From CAZYJD01 sp964647785 (GTDB lineage: Bacteria > Bacteroidota > Bacteroidia > NS11-12g > UBA9320): a stretch of 24,717 nt of DNA. The stretch lies in assembly GCA_964647785.1 (NCBI GenBank), contig CAZYJD010000026.1, positions 1 through 24,717 of the forward strand, written 5' to 3'. Positions 6,544 to 13,791 of this stretch are shown here, piece by piece. Each line of letters opens with the position of its first letter. Positions within the stretch are counted from its first letter, which is position 1. The translations under genes were made by a program, and so were the position numbers. The notes beneath the pieces were generated by a model that worked only from the letters and a program-made list of their open reading frames with translations, searched no databases and was not told the origin of the DNA.

Positions 6544-8451
6544 ATGAAAATACCGTATCAAATCAGAACGAAGGAGGCCTACCTGGAAATGTATGATTTG
6601 AGCTGCAGGGAGCCTGAACATTTTTGGGCTGTCATTGCTGATCACTTTCACTGGAGAAGAAAATGGGACCGGGTACTAGAGTGGGACTTTAAAAAGGCGC
6701 AAACCCGATGGTTTGAAGGGGCTGAGCTAAATATCACCGAGAATATTCTTGACAGGCATACAGAAGAAATGCCCAATGAAAAGGCACTTATTTGGGAACC
6801 CAATGAGCCTGGCCAGGCCTCCAAAACCTATACTTGGAGTCAACTAAGCCATGAAGTGGGCCGATATGCCAACGTTTTGAAGAAGCATGGCATTCAAAAG
6901 GGTGACCGGGTGGCACTTTATATGCCCATGATTCCGGATTTAGCCATTTCCGTTTTGGCCTGCGCACGCATAGGGGCTGTCCATAGTGTTGTTTTTGGCG
7001 GGTTTTCTTCAGAAGCACTTGCTGGCCGAATACAAGATGCTGGCGCTGTTTGTGTAATCACTTCTGATGGGATGTATAGGGGAAATAAAGAACTTCCAGT
7101 GAAGAGAATTGTGGATGAAGCTCTAGAACAGTGCCCCACCGTCAAAACGGTTTTGGTTGCTAAAAGAACAAATTGGGAGGTGAACATGAAAAGCGGCAGG
7201 GACCATTGGCTGGAACAAGAGCGGGAAAAAGTTTCCTCTGTTTGTGCAGCAGAGGTGATGAAGAGTGAGGATCCCCTCTTTATACTCTACACATCAGGCT
7301 CTACAGGAAAGCCCAAAGGGGTGGTTCATACCTGCGGAGGATACATGGTATATGCAGCCTACACTTTTGCCAATGTATTTCAATACGAAAAGGGAGATTT
7401 GTTTTGGTGCACGGCAGACATTGGCTGGATTACCGGTCACTCGTATATGGTTTACGGTCCATTGCTGAATGGCGCCACCATTTTAATGTATGAAGGGGTG
7501 CCAACACACCCTTCACCTGCAAGGTTCTGGCAGGTGATTGATAAATACGGAGTGAACCAGTTTTATACCGCACCAACGGCCATAAGAGCACTAATGGCTT
7601 TGGGGGATGATCATGTTTTGCCCTACAGCCTCAATTCTCTGAAAGTGCTTGGCACTGTAGGAGAGCCCATCAACGAAGAAGCCTGGAACTGGTATCATGT
7701 GATGGTGGGGAGAGAAAAATGCCCGATTGTGGACACCTGGTGGCAAACCGAAACCGGAGGCATCATGATCAGTGGCATGGGAGGCCTTTTGGGGCAAAAA
7801 GCGGCCCATGCAGGCTGGCCCATGCCGGGTGTACAAGCAGTGCTGGTCGATGCTGAAGGCAACGAGATGGAGGAGAATGAAAAAGAAGGGTTGCTTTGTA
7901 TAAAATTCCCTTGGCCGGGAATGATACGCACCACCTATGGTGATCACGAAAGGTGCAGAACCACCTATTTTGCGCCTTATCCCGGATATTATTTTACAGG
8001 CGATGGCGCTAAAAGAGATGCCGAAGGACGTTATCGAATCATTGGGCGGGTAGATGATGTGATTAATGTTTCGGGGCATCGGTTTGGTACTGCGGAGATT
8101 GAAAATGCCATCAATATGCATCCGCATATTGCCGAATCTGCCGTGGTGGGTTTTGATCACGAGATCAAAGGGCAGGGTATTTATGCCTATGTGGTTTGTA
8201 GAGAGGAAGGCATTGAGCCATCTTTATTGCATGCAGAGGTGCACAAAGAGGTGGTGAAGCATATCGGACCCATCGCAAAGCCTGATAAAATTCAGATTGT
8301 TCCCGGTCTGCCTAAAACCCGTTCTGGAAAGATTATGCGCAGAATTTTAAGGAAAATAGCCAACGGAGATGTTTCCAACCTTGGTGATGTTTCCACACTT
8401 CTCGACCCTGAAGTGGTGGGTTTGATAGCCGATGGGGCAATCATGGATTGA
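6544..8451 (+). CDS. acs: Acetyl-CoA synthetase (AMP-forming)
   Basis: A 635-residue cytoplasmic enzyme converting acetate, ATP and CoA to acetyl-CoA via acetyl-AMP; typical length is about 650. Visible motifs are the P-loop-like YTSGSTGKPKG, the WWQTETGG adenine/acetate-pocket motif, the hinge region GRVDDVINVSGHRFGTAE, and the C-terminal catalytic lysine K596 in PKTRSGKIMRR, the residue acetylated by Pat-type enzymes in other bacteria. ATG 6544 gives the usual N-terminus; in-frame upstream codons would overlap the regulator gene. The gene ends 6 bases from the end of pgk on the other strand, inside a small inverted repeat. Confidence 0.96.
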   Translation: MKIPYQIRTKEAYLEMYDLSCREPEHFWAVIADHFHWRRKWDRVLEWDFKKAQTRWFEGAELNITENILDRHTEEMPNEKALIWEPNEPGQASKTYTWSQLSHEVGRYANVLKKHGIQKGDRVALYMPMIPDLAISVLACARIGAVHSVVFGGFSSEALAGRIQDAGAVCVITSDGMYRGNKELPVKRIVDEALEQCPTVKTVLVAKRTNWEVNMKSGRDHWLEQEREKVSSVCAAEVMKSEDPLFILYTSGSTGKPKGVVHTCGGYMVYAAYTFANVFQYEKGDLFWCTADIGWITGHSYMVYGPLLNGATILMYEGVPTHPSPARFWQVIDKYGVNQFYTAPTAIRALMALGDDHVLPYSLNSLKVLGTVGEPINEEAWNWYHVMVGREKCPIVDTWWQTETGGIMISGMGGLLGQKAAHAGWPMPGVQAVLVDAEGNEMEENEKEGLLCIKFPWPGMIRTTYGDHERCRTTYFAPYPGYYFTGDGAKRDAEGRYRIIGRVDDVINVSGHRFGTAEIENAINMHPHIAESAVVGFDHEIKGQGIYAYVVCREEGIEPSLLHAEVHKEVVKHIGPIAKPDKIQIVPGLPKTRSGKIMRRILRKIANGDVSNLGDVSTLLDPEVVGLIADGAIMD

Positions 8452-8462
8452 TCAAAATCAAT
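8447..8462. terminator. Stop-codon inverted repeat at the acs/pgk convergent junction
   Basis: ATTGAT (8447-8452), loop CAAA, ATCAAT (8457-8462): a perfect 6-bp inverted repeat. The acs stop TGA (8449-8451) is in the left arm and the pgk stop (TGA on the minus strand, 8460-8458) in the right arm. The repeat is certain; a terminator role on both strands is a guess, because the stem is short and A/T-rich and no long T-run follows. Confidence 0.4.
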
Positions 8463-9648
8463 ATTCTATGGCAGCGATGCCGGGCAACTGTTTGCCTTCG
8501 AAATATTCCAGCAGTGCGCCCCCCCCCGTGCTTACATAGCTCACTTTTTCAGATAAGCCAAACTTGTGAATGGCTGCTGCCGAATCCCCCCCGCCAATCA
8601 AACTGAAAGCACCATTTTCGGTGGCTTCGGCTACAGCGAGAGCAACGGAACGGGTGCCGTTCTGGAAAGCTTCCATTTCAAATACTCCCATGGGGCCATT
8701 CCAAAGAACAGTGCCTGAAGCATGGATTACTTTGCGGTATTCTTCAACGGCCTCAGGACCAATATCCAACCCCATCCAACCATCCTCAATCCGGTTGCTT
8801 ATGCTGATGTGGGTATTTGCATCTGCACTAAAAGCATCTGCCGTTACAGAGTCGGTTGGCAAATACAATTGAACCCCTTTGTTTTTGGCTTTTTGTATCA
8901 GCTCCTTACACAGATCAATACGGTCGTCTTCCAGCAAGGAATTTCCAATTTCACCGCCCATGGCCTTGAAAAAGGTATAAGCCATTCCTCCGCCAATGAT
9001 GATGTTGTCGGCAATGTTCAGGAGGTTTTCAACGATGAGCATTTTGTCGCTGACCTTGGCGCCTCCTACGATGGCAGTAAAGGGCTTTTTAGGATCTGTC
9101 ATGACTTTGGCGGCATTTTCAATTTCTGCGGCCATCAGGTAGCCAAAGCACTTCCTGCCATTGAAAAATTTGGCAATTATGGCTGTAGAGGCGTGTGCCC
9201 TGTGTGCTGTTCCAAAGGCATCATTCACATAGATGTCGCCCAAAGCTGCCAGTTTTGATGCGAATGCCTCATCACCTTTGGTTTCCTCGCTGTAGAAGCG
9301 GAGGTTTTCAAGCAGTAGAACTTCCCCATTTTTTAGTTCAGAAGCTTTTTGAACAGCAGCATCCCCAATGCAGTCATCGGCAAAATGCACATGACAATCA
9401 AGCAAATCGGAGAGATGGCTGATGAGGTGTTTCAACGAAAACTTTTCTTCAGGTCCGTTTTTGGGTCTGCCGAGGTGCGACATGATTACCACAGAGCCCT
9501 CATCACTCAGCACTTTTTTGATGGTTGGCAAGGCCGCCACCATTCTGGAATCATCGGTTATGATGCAATGTTCATTCAAAGGAACGTTGAAATCAACCCT
9601 GATCAGGGCTTTTCGGTCCTTGAAATCAAAATTATCAACGGTAATCAT
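8458..9648 (-). CDS. pgk: Phosphoglycerate kinase
   Basis: A 396-residue glycolytic enzyme that transfers phosphate between 1,3-bisphosphoglycerate and ADP in the cytoplasm. Motifs seen: RVDFNVPL and SHLGRP in the N-terminal substrate domain, LLENLRFY, GGAKVSDK, WNGPMGVFE, and the C-terminal nucleotide-loop GGGDSAAA followed by STGGGALLE. Length is standard. Its ATG overlaps the stop of the upstream peptidyl-prolyl isomerase gene by one base (TAATG), so translation is probably coupled. Two glycine-rich motifs are encoded with long G runs on the coding strand (9 G at 8527-8519, 7 G at 8592-8586). Confidence 0.97.
   Translation of the reverse strand: MITVDNFDFKDRKALIRVDFNVPLNEHCIITDDSRMVAALPTIKKVLSDEGSVVIMSHLGRPKNGPEEKFSLKHLISHLSDLLDCHVHFADDCIGDAAVQKASELKNGEVLLLENLRFYSEETKGDEAFASKLAALGDIYVNDAFGTAHRAHASTAIIAKFFNGRKCFGYLMAAEIENAAKVMTDPKKPFTAIVGGAKVSDKMLIVENLLNIADNIIIGGGMAYTFFKAMGGEIGNSLLEDDRIDLCKELIQKAKNKGVQLYLPTDSVTADAFSADANTHISISNRIEDGWMGLDIGPEAVEEYRKVIHASGTVLWNGPMGVFEMEAFQNGTRSVALAVAEATENGAFSLIGGGDSAAAIHKFGLSEKVSYVSTGGGALLEYFEGKQLPGIAAIEY
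8519..8527 (-). repeat. Nine-G homopolymer inside pgk
   Basis: On the plus strand this is nine consecutive C; on the pgk coding strand it is ACG GGG GGG GGC GCA, encoding the conserved T-G-G-G-A motif. A second run of seven (8586-8592) encodes part of GGGDS. Such tracts are prone to slippage and sequencing errors. Confidence 0.9.
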
Positions 9649-10340
9649 TAGCCTTTCAAGTCGTTGAAGGTCTTCAGTGCATCAAAATTTTTCGCTTCTT
9701 CACCCACGCGAATAATTTCTACACGCTTCATTTCATCCCCTTGTAGGGTTGCTGAAACCACCTCTTGCCCTTCAATTACTTTTCCGAAAACGGAATGTCT
9801 TCCATTGAGCCATGGGGTTGCAACCAGCGTAATAAAGAACTGGCTTCCATTGGTGCCTGGACCTGCATTGGCCATTGATAGCACTCCGGGGCCGTCGTGA
9901 ATAAGGCTCTGGTCAAATTCATCGCGGAACTGATAGCCAGGCCCACCCATTCCTGAGCCTTGTGGGTCACCGCCCTGGATCATGAAATCCTGCTGATCTC
10001 CGTTGTTGATGCTGATCACCCGGTGAAACTTCAAACCATCGTAATAAGGAGTGCCTGCAGCTCTTGCATTATTGGGCATATCGCCTTCTGAAAGGGCTAC
10101 AAAGTTGGCAACAGTTAGGGGTACTTTGTCATAGTGAAGACGGATAAGAATTTCACCTCTGTTCGTGGTGATTTTAGCATAGATGCCGTCTTGAAGTGTT
10201 GGTTCATCTGGTGTCATGGTATCTTTTTGTTCGGTTTGTTCCTTGTTCTCTGCATTCTGTGAAGAGGCGTTTTCTTCGGTTTCTTTTCCACAGGCCAACG
10301 CCATAGCCGCCAGGGCAAATACAGTCCAAAATTGTTTCAT
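9648..10340 (-). CDS. Cyclophilin-type peptidyl-prolyl cis-trans isomerase lipoprotein
   Basis: A 230-residue protein starting with a lipoprotein signal (MKQFWTVFALAAMALAC, lipidated Cys at 17), then a Glu/Gln/Asn-rich linker to about residue 50, then a cyclophilin domain. Domain motifs are FHRVI, FMIQGGDPQGSG, GPGVLSMANAGPGTNGSQF and WLNGRHSVFGKV, including the catalytic Arg of FHRV and the QFF and W-L-N-GRH binding residues. It should help fold secreted proteins at the periplasmic side of the envelope. The longer in-frame start at 10391 was rejected because it precedes the promoter box and hides the signal peptide. The gene overlaps pgk by one base, an unusual pairing of a secreted foldase with a glycolytic enzyme. 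Confidence 0.92.
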   Translation of the reverse strand: MKQFWTVFALAAMALACGKETEENASSQNAENKEQTEQKDTMTPDEPTLQDGIYAKITTNRGEILIRLHYDKVPLTVANFVALSEGDMPNNARAAGTPYYDGLKFHRVISINNGDQQDFMIQGGDPQGSGMGGPGYQFRDEFDQSLIHDGPGVLSMANAGPGTNGSQFFITLVATPWLNGRHSVFGKVIEGQEVVSATLQGDEMKRVEIIRVGEEAKNFDALKTFNDLKG

Positions 10341-10358
10341 AGCACTGAAATTAAAGGG

Positions 10359-10385
10359 CAAAAATAATGGACAAGAGCACTCCAA
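10359..10385 (-). promoter_or_regulatory. Promoter of the PPIase-pgk unit
   Basis: On the minus strand TTG (10385-10383), a 16-base spacer, then TATTTTTG (10366-10359), close to the Bacteroidota -33/-7 pattern. It fills the 52-base gap between tadA and the isomerase and ends 18 bases before the ATG at 10340, giving the pair its own promoter independent of tadA. Confidence 0.65.
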
Positions 10386-10392
10386 TGGCAAA

Positions 10393-10851
10393 TTATCCGT
10401 CTGCTTTCTTTCTTCTTTTGGATTGAAAGAATGACTTCATCAAGGTTGCACACGCTGTTTCCATAACTCCAGATACAATTTCAACATTGGATGAAACAAT
10501 GGAAGGAGCGTACAAACCAAAACCAAACTTCGGTTCTGAAGCCCCAAAAACAAGCCTTTTTGGCCGTGCCCATTGTATGGCTCCGGCACACATTGCGCAA
10601 GGCTCTATGGTGACATATAAGCTGCACTCATCAAGCCATTTCCCACCCAAAGAGGCAAAAGCAGCCGTTAATGCCAGCATTTCTGCATGTGCGGTTACAT
10701 CATTTAATTTTTCGGTTTGGTTGTACCCCTTACCAATAATTTTATTGTTCAGGACCACCACGGCCCCAATCGGCACCTCATCTTCCTCATAAGCCATTTC
10801 TGCTTGTCGGATGGCCTGCTTCATAAAAAAGTCGTCATTCAATTCGAGCAT
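10393..10851 (-). CDS. tadA: tRNA-specific adenosine deaminase
   Basis: A 152-residue cytidine-deaminase-fold enzyme that converts A34 to inosine in the wobble position of tRNA-Arg(ACG). The zinc site is complete: H55-A-E57 (TAHAEML; Glu is the proton shuttle) and P84-C85-A-M-C88. Length and N-terminus (DDFFMKQAIRQAEMA, DEVPIGAVVV) are typical. It is divergent from the unrecognised gene at 10924 and has its own TAGATTTG promoter box. Downstream, the isomerase gene has a separate promoter. Confidence 0.94.
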   Translation of the reverse strand: MLELNDDFFMKQAIRQAEMAYEEDEVPIGAVVVLNNKIIGKGYNQTEKLNDVTAHAEMLALTAAFASLGGKWLDECSLYVTIEPCAMCAGAIQWARPKRLVFGASEPKFGFGLYAPSIVSSNVEIVSGVMETACATLMKSFFQSKRRKKADG

Positions 10852-10876
10852 AGGTGCAAATCAAGAACAAATCAAA

Positions 10877-10884
10877 CAAATCTA
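10877..10884 (-). promoter_or_regulatory. -7 promoter box of tadA
   Basis: TAGATTTG on the minus strand matches TAnnTTTG exactly and ends 25 bases before the tadA ATG. The short divergent gap also contains a weaker plus-strand box at 10912. Confidence 0.55.
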
Positions 10885-10911
10885 ATGCCTATGGGTATCG
10901 TGGAAAAAATG

Positions 10912-10919
10912 CAACTTTG
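10912..10919 (+). promoter_or_regulatory. Possible -7 box of the unrecognised gene, within an inverted TGCA repeat
   Basis: CAACTTTG differs from TAnnTTTG only at the first base. It ends four bases before ATG 10924, so the transcript would start at or next to the start codon. It lies within TGCA-ACTTTG-TGCA (10910-10923). No -33 TTG is visible. Confidence 0.35.
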
Positions 10920-10923
10920 TGCA

Positions 10924-11346
10924 ATGGCACGGATCGATAGGAAGTTAGAGCACATCCTTTTGCAACATGAGATTACTGAGATTTTGAGAAACGACAACGG
11001 CGTTTCCGCTCATTTTGATTACCATGTAAATCTGCTTAGTTCTGATGAAACGGTTAAGCTCAACTTGCTCACCTTCAACCCCAGACATAGCGAATACATG
11101 TTGTTGCACACCACCACTGGCTCAAGCTCTATCGACTGTCTGAAGAAAATGATGGATTACCTGCGGGGCAGCCACTCGGCCAAGACCAAGTATTCTTTTA
11201 CGGTGAAATGGAGAAAAAAAGGAGAGGAGGCATTTATACATTCTTATTTCATGGCTTCCGATAATCAGGAAGCTGAGCAGAAATTTCTCCATGAAAAGTC
11301 AAAGGATGAATACGAGTATCAAATAGAGCAGAACCCACTGGCTTGA
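10924..11346 (+). CDS. Unrecognised 140-residue protein
   Basis: I do not recognise this family. The protein is soluble and hydrophilic, without signal peptide or membrane helix. It begins MARIDRKLEHILLQHEITEI, has a likely beta-rich middle (GVSAHFDYHVNLL, then TVKLNLLTFNP), a SSSIDCLKKMMDYLRG helix, and a second block (KYSFTVKWRKKG, then EEAFIHSYFMASDNQEAEQKF) that could be another strand-helix unit. In-frame ATGs at 10885, 10891 and 10909 are also possible starts; I prefer 10924 because a promoter-like CAACTTTG box ends four bases before it. It is divergent from tadA and convergent with the membrane protein at 11353, six bases apart. Confidence 0.7.
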   Translation: MARIDRKLEHILLQHEITEILRNDNGVSAHFDYHVNLLSSDETVKLNLLTFNPRHSEYMLLHTTTGSSSIDCLKKMMDYLRGSHSAKTKYSFTVKWRKKGEEAFIHSYFMASDNQEAEQKFLHEKSKDEYEYQIEQNPLA

Positions 11347-11358
11347 TCACATTCAAGC
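11341..11358. terminator. Stop-codon inverted repeat at the 11346/11353 convergent junction
   Basis: GCTTGA (11341-11346), loop TCACAT, TCAAGC (11353-11358): a perfect 6-bp inverted repeat. Each arm is exactly the last sense codon GCT (Ala) plus the TGA stop of the opposing genes, and the loop is the whole intergenic spacer. On the plus strand TTTT follows the right arm (C-TTTT at 11358-11362), so a weak rho-independent terminator for the plus gene is plausible; no T-run follows on the minus strand. Confidence 0.45.
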
Positions 11359-11799
11359 TTTTGGTTGTCCAAATCGGCGATCGAGCTCTTTGATTATTTC
11401 TCGAGTGAAGCCATTGAGCTCGTCAAATTTTTTCATGCTTTTCAAAAGGTTTCTAAGTAGCAAATGAACAACCACAAGAAGCAGCATCATGAGTAAAATG
11501 AGCCACGAAAACATCTTTTTTATAGCGATGTAACCTCCGCTCATCTCTTCATCACTAACGCCAAGCAACCATTCGGCCCATGAGCTTACTTTTTCGGCGG
11601 TTAAAAATTGCATCCAAATGAATACCAATGCCAGCAATACGGCCAGAATGATCACTAAATAACGAAGACCAATGACCACCGAGGTGTTAAGAAAGCGGTG
11701 AACTGCACCAGCTTGCCATCGGGTGTAAACCTTTTCATATCCTTCCAATAATTCGCTGATGCTTTGCTCGGGAAGCTTGTTGCTTTCATTTACGTTCAT
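11353..11799 (-). CDS. Small membrane protein with two transmembrane helices, function unknown
   Basis: A 148-residue protein. An N-terminal soluble part (to about residue 35) precedes a strongly hydrophobic helix (VVIGLRYLVIILAVLLALVFIW), a polar segment of about 35 residues with acidic patches (LLGVSDEEMSGG), a second helix (FSWLILLMMLLLVVVHLLL), and a charged C-terminus (KSMKKFDELNGFTREIIKELDRRFG) likely to be helical and cytoplasmic. I do not recognise the family. It follows pnuC after a 169-base gap. A near-consensus TAAATTCG box (11811-11804) ends four bases before its ATG, so it may have its own promoter. Confidence 0.7.
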   Translation of the reverse strand: MNVNESNKLPEQSISELLEGYEKVYTRWQAGAVHRFLNTSVVIGLRYLVIILAVLLALVFIWMQFLTAEKVSSWAEWLLGVSDEEMSGGYIAIKKMFSWLILLMMLLLVVVHLLLRNLLKSMKKFDELNGFTREIIKELDRRFGQPKA

Positions 11800-11803
11800 A
11801 TTT

Positions 11804-11811
11804 CGAATTTA
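11804..11811 (-). promoter_or_regulatory. Possible -7 box immediately before the two-helix membrane protein
   Basis: On the minus strand TAAATTCG, one mismatch to TAnnTTTG, followed by AAAT and then ATG 11799. Its spacing to the start codon matches that at 10912 and 13779, which is why I list it despite the mismatch. Confidence 0.3.
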
Positions 11812-11944
11812 ACTGATATTGAATGCGATGCTTTTATTATTCAGCTGATCTTTGTCGCAACTTGGCCATGGTGTATTTCTGAACGCTTGTTTTGAACACT
11901 CTTGGCAGCTGGAGCATGAAGCGAACGGACATAAGAAAAGCGAG

Positions 11945-11964
11945 TGATGCCCTCAAACGCATCA
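11945..11964 (-). terminator. Weak hairpin just after pnuC
   Basis: TGATGC (11945-11950) and GCATCA (11959-11964) form a 6-bp stem with an 8-base loop just after the pnuC stop codon; on the minus strand it is followed within a few bases by CTTTTCTT. It could end the baiN-pnuC transcript, but the stem is short. The rest of the 169-base gap holds nothing else I can support. Confidence 0.3.
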
Positions 11965-11968
11965 AAAA

Positions 11969-12520
11969 TCAGGGATGTGTGTAGGTTTTCTTCCATTGAA
12001 ACCACCCCCATATAGACAGCAGGGAGAAAAGCACCATTTGCATGGCCAGTATATCCAGGCCTCTGCTGCTGTAAAGCCAAATGCTGAAAACGTTGATGCC
12101 GATCCAGTAGATCCAATGTCTGAGAATTTTTTTGGCTTCTAACCAAGTTGCTACAAAGCTGAATGAGGTCGAAAATGCATCTAGCATAGGCAGTTGGGCT
12201 GAGCTGAAGGTTTTAACCAATGTTCCGAGAAGCAATCCGCCCAACAAGGCAATGGCAATGGCGGTCGTATGAAACCGACTGTTTTTGCGCACAATGGCCT
12301 GTTTTTGAGGGCGGCTCCAACTCCACCAACCGTACAAACCAAAAAAGGCGTAAAACAGGTATAAAATGCATTCGCTGTACAGCAAACTTTGGTAAAACAA
12401 CCATGAACTGATTAAAGAGCCCATGATGCCTGGTAGCCAGCCCCAGATAATATTTCGTGCTATCAGCACAACAAAAGATACATTCAAGGCAACCGCCACC
12501 CACTCCCAAAATTGCATCAT
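11969..12520 (-). CDS. pnuC: PnuC-family vitamin (nicotinamide riboside or thiamine) transporter
   Basis: A 183-residue inner-membrane protein with about six to seven helices. Its aromatic-rich PnuC features include WLPGIMGSLISSWLFY, FYAFFGLYGWWSW, the YWIGINVFSIWLY segment and the C-terminal LLSIWGWFQWKK. PnuC proteins are facilitators that let nicotinamide riboside in; Bacteroidota paralogues (PnuT) carry thiamine. No thiamine or NAD gene is next to it and I see no TPP riboswitch pattern upstream, so the substrate is open. The first of two ATG codons overlaps the stop of the flavoprotein gene (ATGA), so I start at 12520 rather than at an upstream in-frame codon at 12571. Co-transcription with the flavoprotein is likely. 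Confidence 0.88.
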   Translation of the reverse strand: MMQFWEWVAVALNVSFVVLIARNIIWGWLPGIMGSLISSWLFYQSLLYSECILYLFYAFFGLYGWWSWSRPQKQAIVRKNSRFHTTAIAIALLGGLLLGTLVKTFSSAQLPMLDAFSTSFSFVATWLEAKKILRHWIYWIGINVFSIWLYSSRGLDILAMQMVLFSLLSIWGWFQWKKTYTHP

Positions 12521-13731
12521 ATCTCTATTTGCTTGGCCATGTGTTCCCCAGCAATCCAGGCGCAAGTCCATGCGTTCTGAAAGTTAAAGCCCCCGGTTAT
12601 TGCATCAATGTCTGTAATCTCTCCTGCGAAATAAAGCCCTGGAATTTTTTTACTCTCCATTTTTCTAAAATCGATTTCATCCAACTTAACACCACCCGCA
12701 GTAACAAACTCTTCTTTAAAATTGCTTTTTCCGTTCACTTGTAAACAGCATTTGGTTAAGCCATTGATAAGGTGTTCCATTTCTTCACGCGTTAAATCTG
12801 CCCAGAGTTTCTGTGGGGCAATCCCCGATATCTCCAGCAGTTTGTGCCACAACCTCCCCGGAATATGACTGGGTTTACATTTCTCGATTTTTTTAGATGC
12901 GCAAGACTTTCTTTTTTCTTGTATGAATGCTTCCACATCGTTAGAAACCATAAAGTTTATGATGAGCCGAAAACGATAATTGTGTTCGAACATTTTTCTG
13001 GCGCCCCAGGCAGATAGGCGAAGTACCGCAGGGCCACTGATCCCCCAGTGTGTAATCAGCACAGGTCCGCTTTCACGCAAACCCAGCTCGGGAACACTTA
13101 GTTCTGCATGGCAGCTCAGTCCTTCCAAACCTTTGAAAACAGGGGGTTTTAGGTGAAAGGTGAAAAGTGATGGAACCGGAGATACAATGGTGTGACCAAG
13201 GCTCTCCACCTGATCCCAAACCTGTTTGTTTCCACCGGTGGTCAACAGCAAAAGCTTGCAATCATATGGTTGATTTTTGGTTTCAACCTGAAACCCATTC
13301 TCTATACGCCGCAGCTTTGATACCCGTTGACCTGTAATGACTTCAACCCCGAGTTTGTGGCATTCGTTGATCAAGCAATTGGCGATGCTTTCAGAGCGAT
13401 TGCTGGTAGGAAACACCCGCCCATCCTCTTCTATTTTGAGTTCAACCCCTCGCTCTTCAAACCATTGCATGGTATCTCCGGGGCCAAAGCGATGAAAGGG
13501 GCCCAGCAGCTCCTGAGAACCCCTGGGATAGTGCAAAACGAGTTCTGCCGGTTCGAAACAAGCATGTGTAACGTTGCATCTTCCCCCTCCTGATATCAGC
13601 ACTTTTTGTAAGGGTCTCGACTGTTCGATGATGGCAACACGGGCTTTGGGGTTTGTTCTTTTCAAGCGGCAAGCACCAAAGTATCCGGCTGCTCCTCCGC
13701 CAACAATGATCGCTGAATATGTTTGGTTCAT
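12517..13731 (-). CDS. HI0933/YhiN/BaiN-type FAD-dependent oxidoreductase
   Basis: A 404-residue flavoprotein. It has an N-terminal Rossmann dinucleotide motif (IIVGGGAAGYFGA, residues 8-20), the family-defining S47-GGGRCN53 motif followed by THA, HWGISGPAVLRLS in the middle domain, FVTAGGVKLDEID, and a C-terminal FAD-binding block (GLYFAGEITDIDAITGGFN then AWTCAWIAGEHMA). The family is often labelled aminoacetone oxidase or, for one clostridial member, BaiN bile-acid reductase; the physiological substrate of most members is unknown, so I do not assign one. It overlaps pnuC by four bases and is divergent from the M28 peptidase. Confidence 0.92.
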   Translation of the reverse strand: MNQTYSAIIVGGGAAGYFGACRLKRTNPKARVAIIEQSRPLQKVLISGGGRCNVTHACFEPAELVLHYPRGSQELLGPFHRFGPGDTMQWFEERGVELKIEEDGRVFPTSNRSESIANCLINECHKLGVEVITGQRVSKLRRIENGFQVETKNQPYDCKLLLLTTGGNKQVWDQVESLGHTIVSPVPSLFTFHLKPPVFKGLEGLSCHAELSVPELGLRESGPVLITHWGISGPAVLRLSAWGARKMFEHNYRFRLIINFMVSNDVEAFIQEKRKSCASKKIEKCKPSHIPGRLWHKLLEISGIAPQKLWADLTREEMEHLINGLTKCCLQVNGKSNFKEEFVTAGGVKLDEIDFRKMESKKIPGLYFAGEITDIDAITGGFNFQNAWTCAWIAGEHMAKQIEI

Positions 13732-13778
13732 TCCCTCGCAACTTAATCAATGCCGGGCATTTCTCTTTGCACATTCCA

Positions 13779-13786
13779 TATCTTTG
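13779..13786 (+). promoter_or_regulatory. -7 promoter box of the M28 peptidase gene
   Basis: TATCTTTG matches TAnnTTTG exactly and ends five bases before ATG 13792. The start of transcription should fall at or within a few bases of the start codon, giving a leaderless or nearly leaderless mRNA. No -33 TTG is seen. Confidence 0.6.
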
Positions 13787-13791
13787 AAAGC

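Noticed and set aside
9189..9258. Plus-strand frames within pgk
   Set aside because: They are antisense shadows of a gene with full family motifs on the other strand.
12521..13731. Possible TPP or NAD riboswitch ahead of pnuC
   Set aside because: pnuC overlaps the flavoprotein gene, so there is no leader; no TPP-type CTGAGA or other riboswitch core is seen before 13731.
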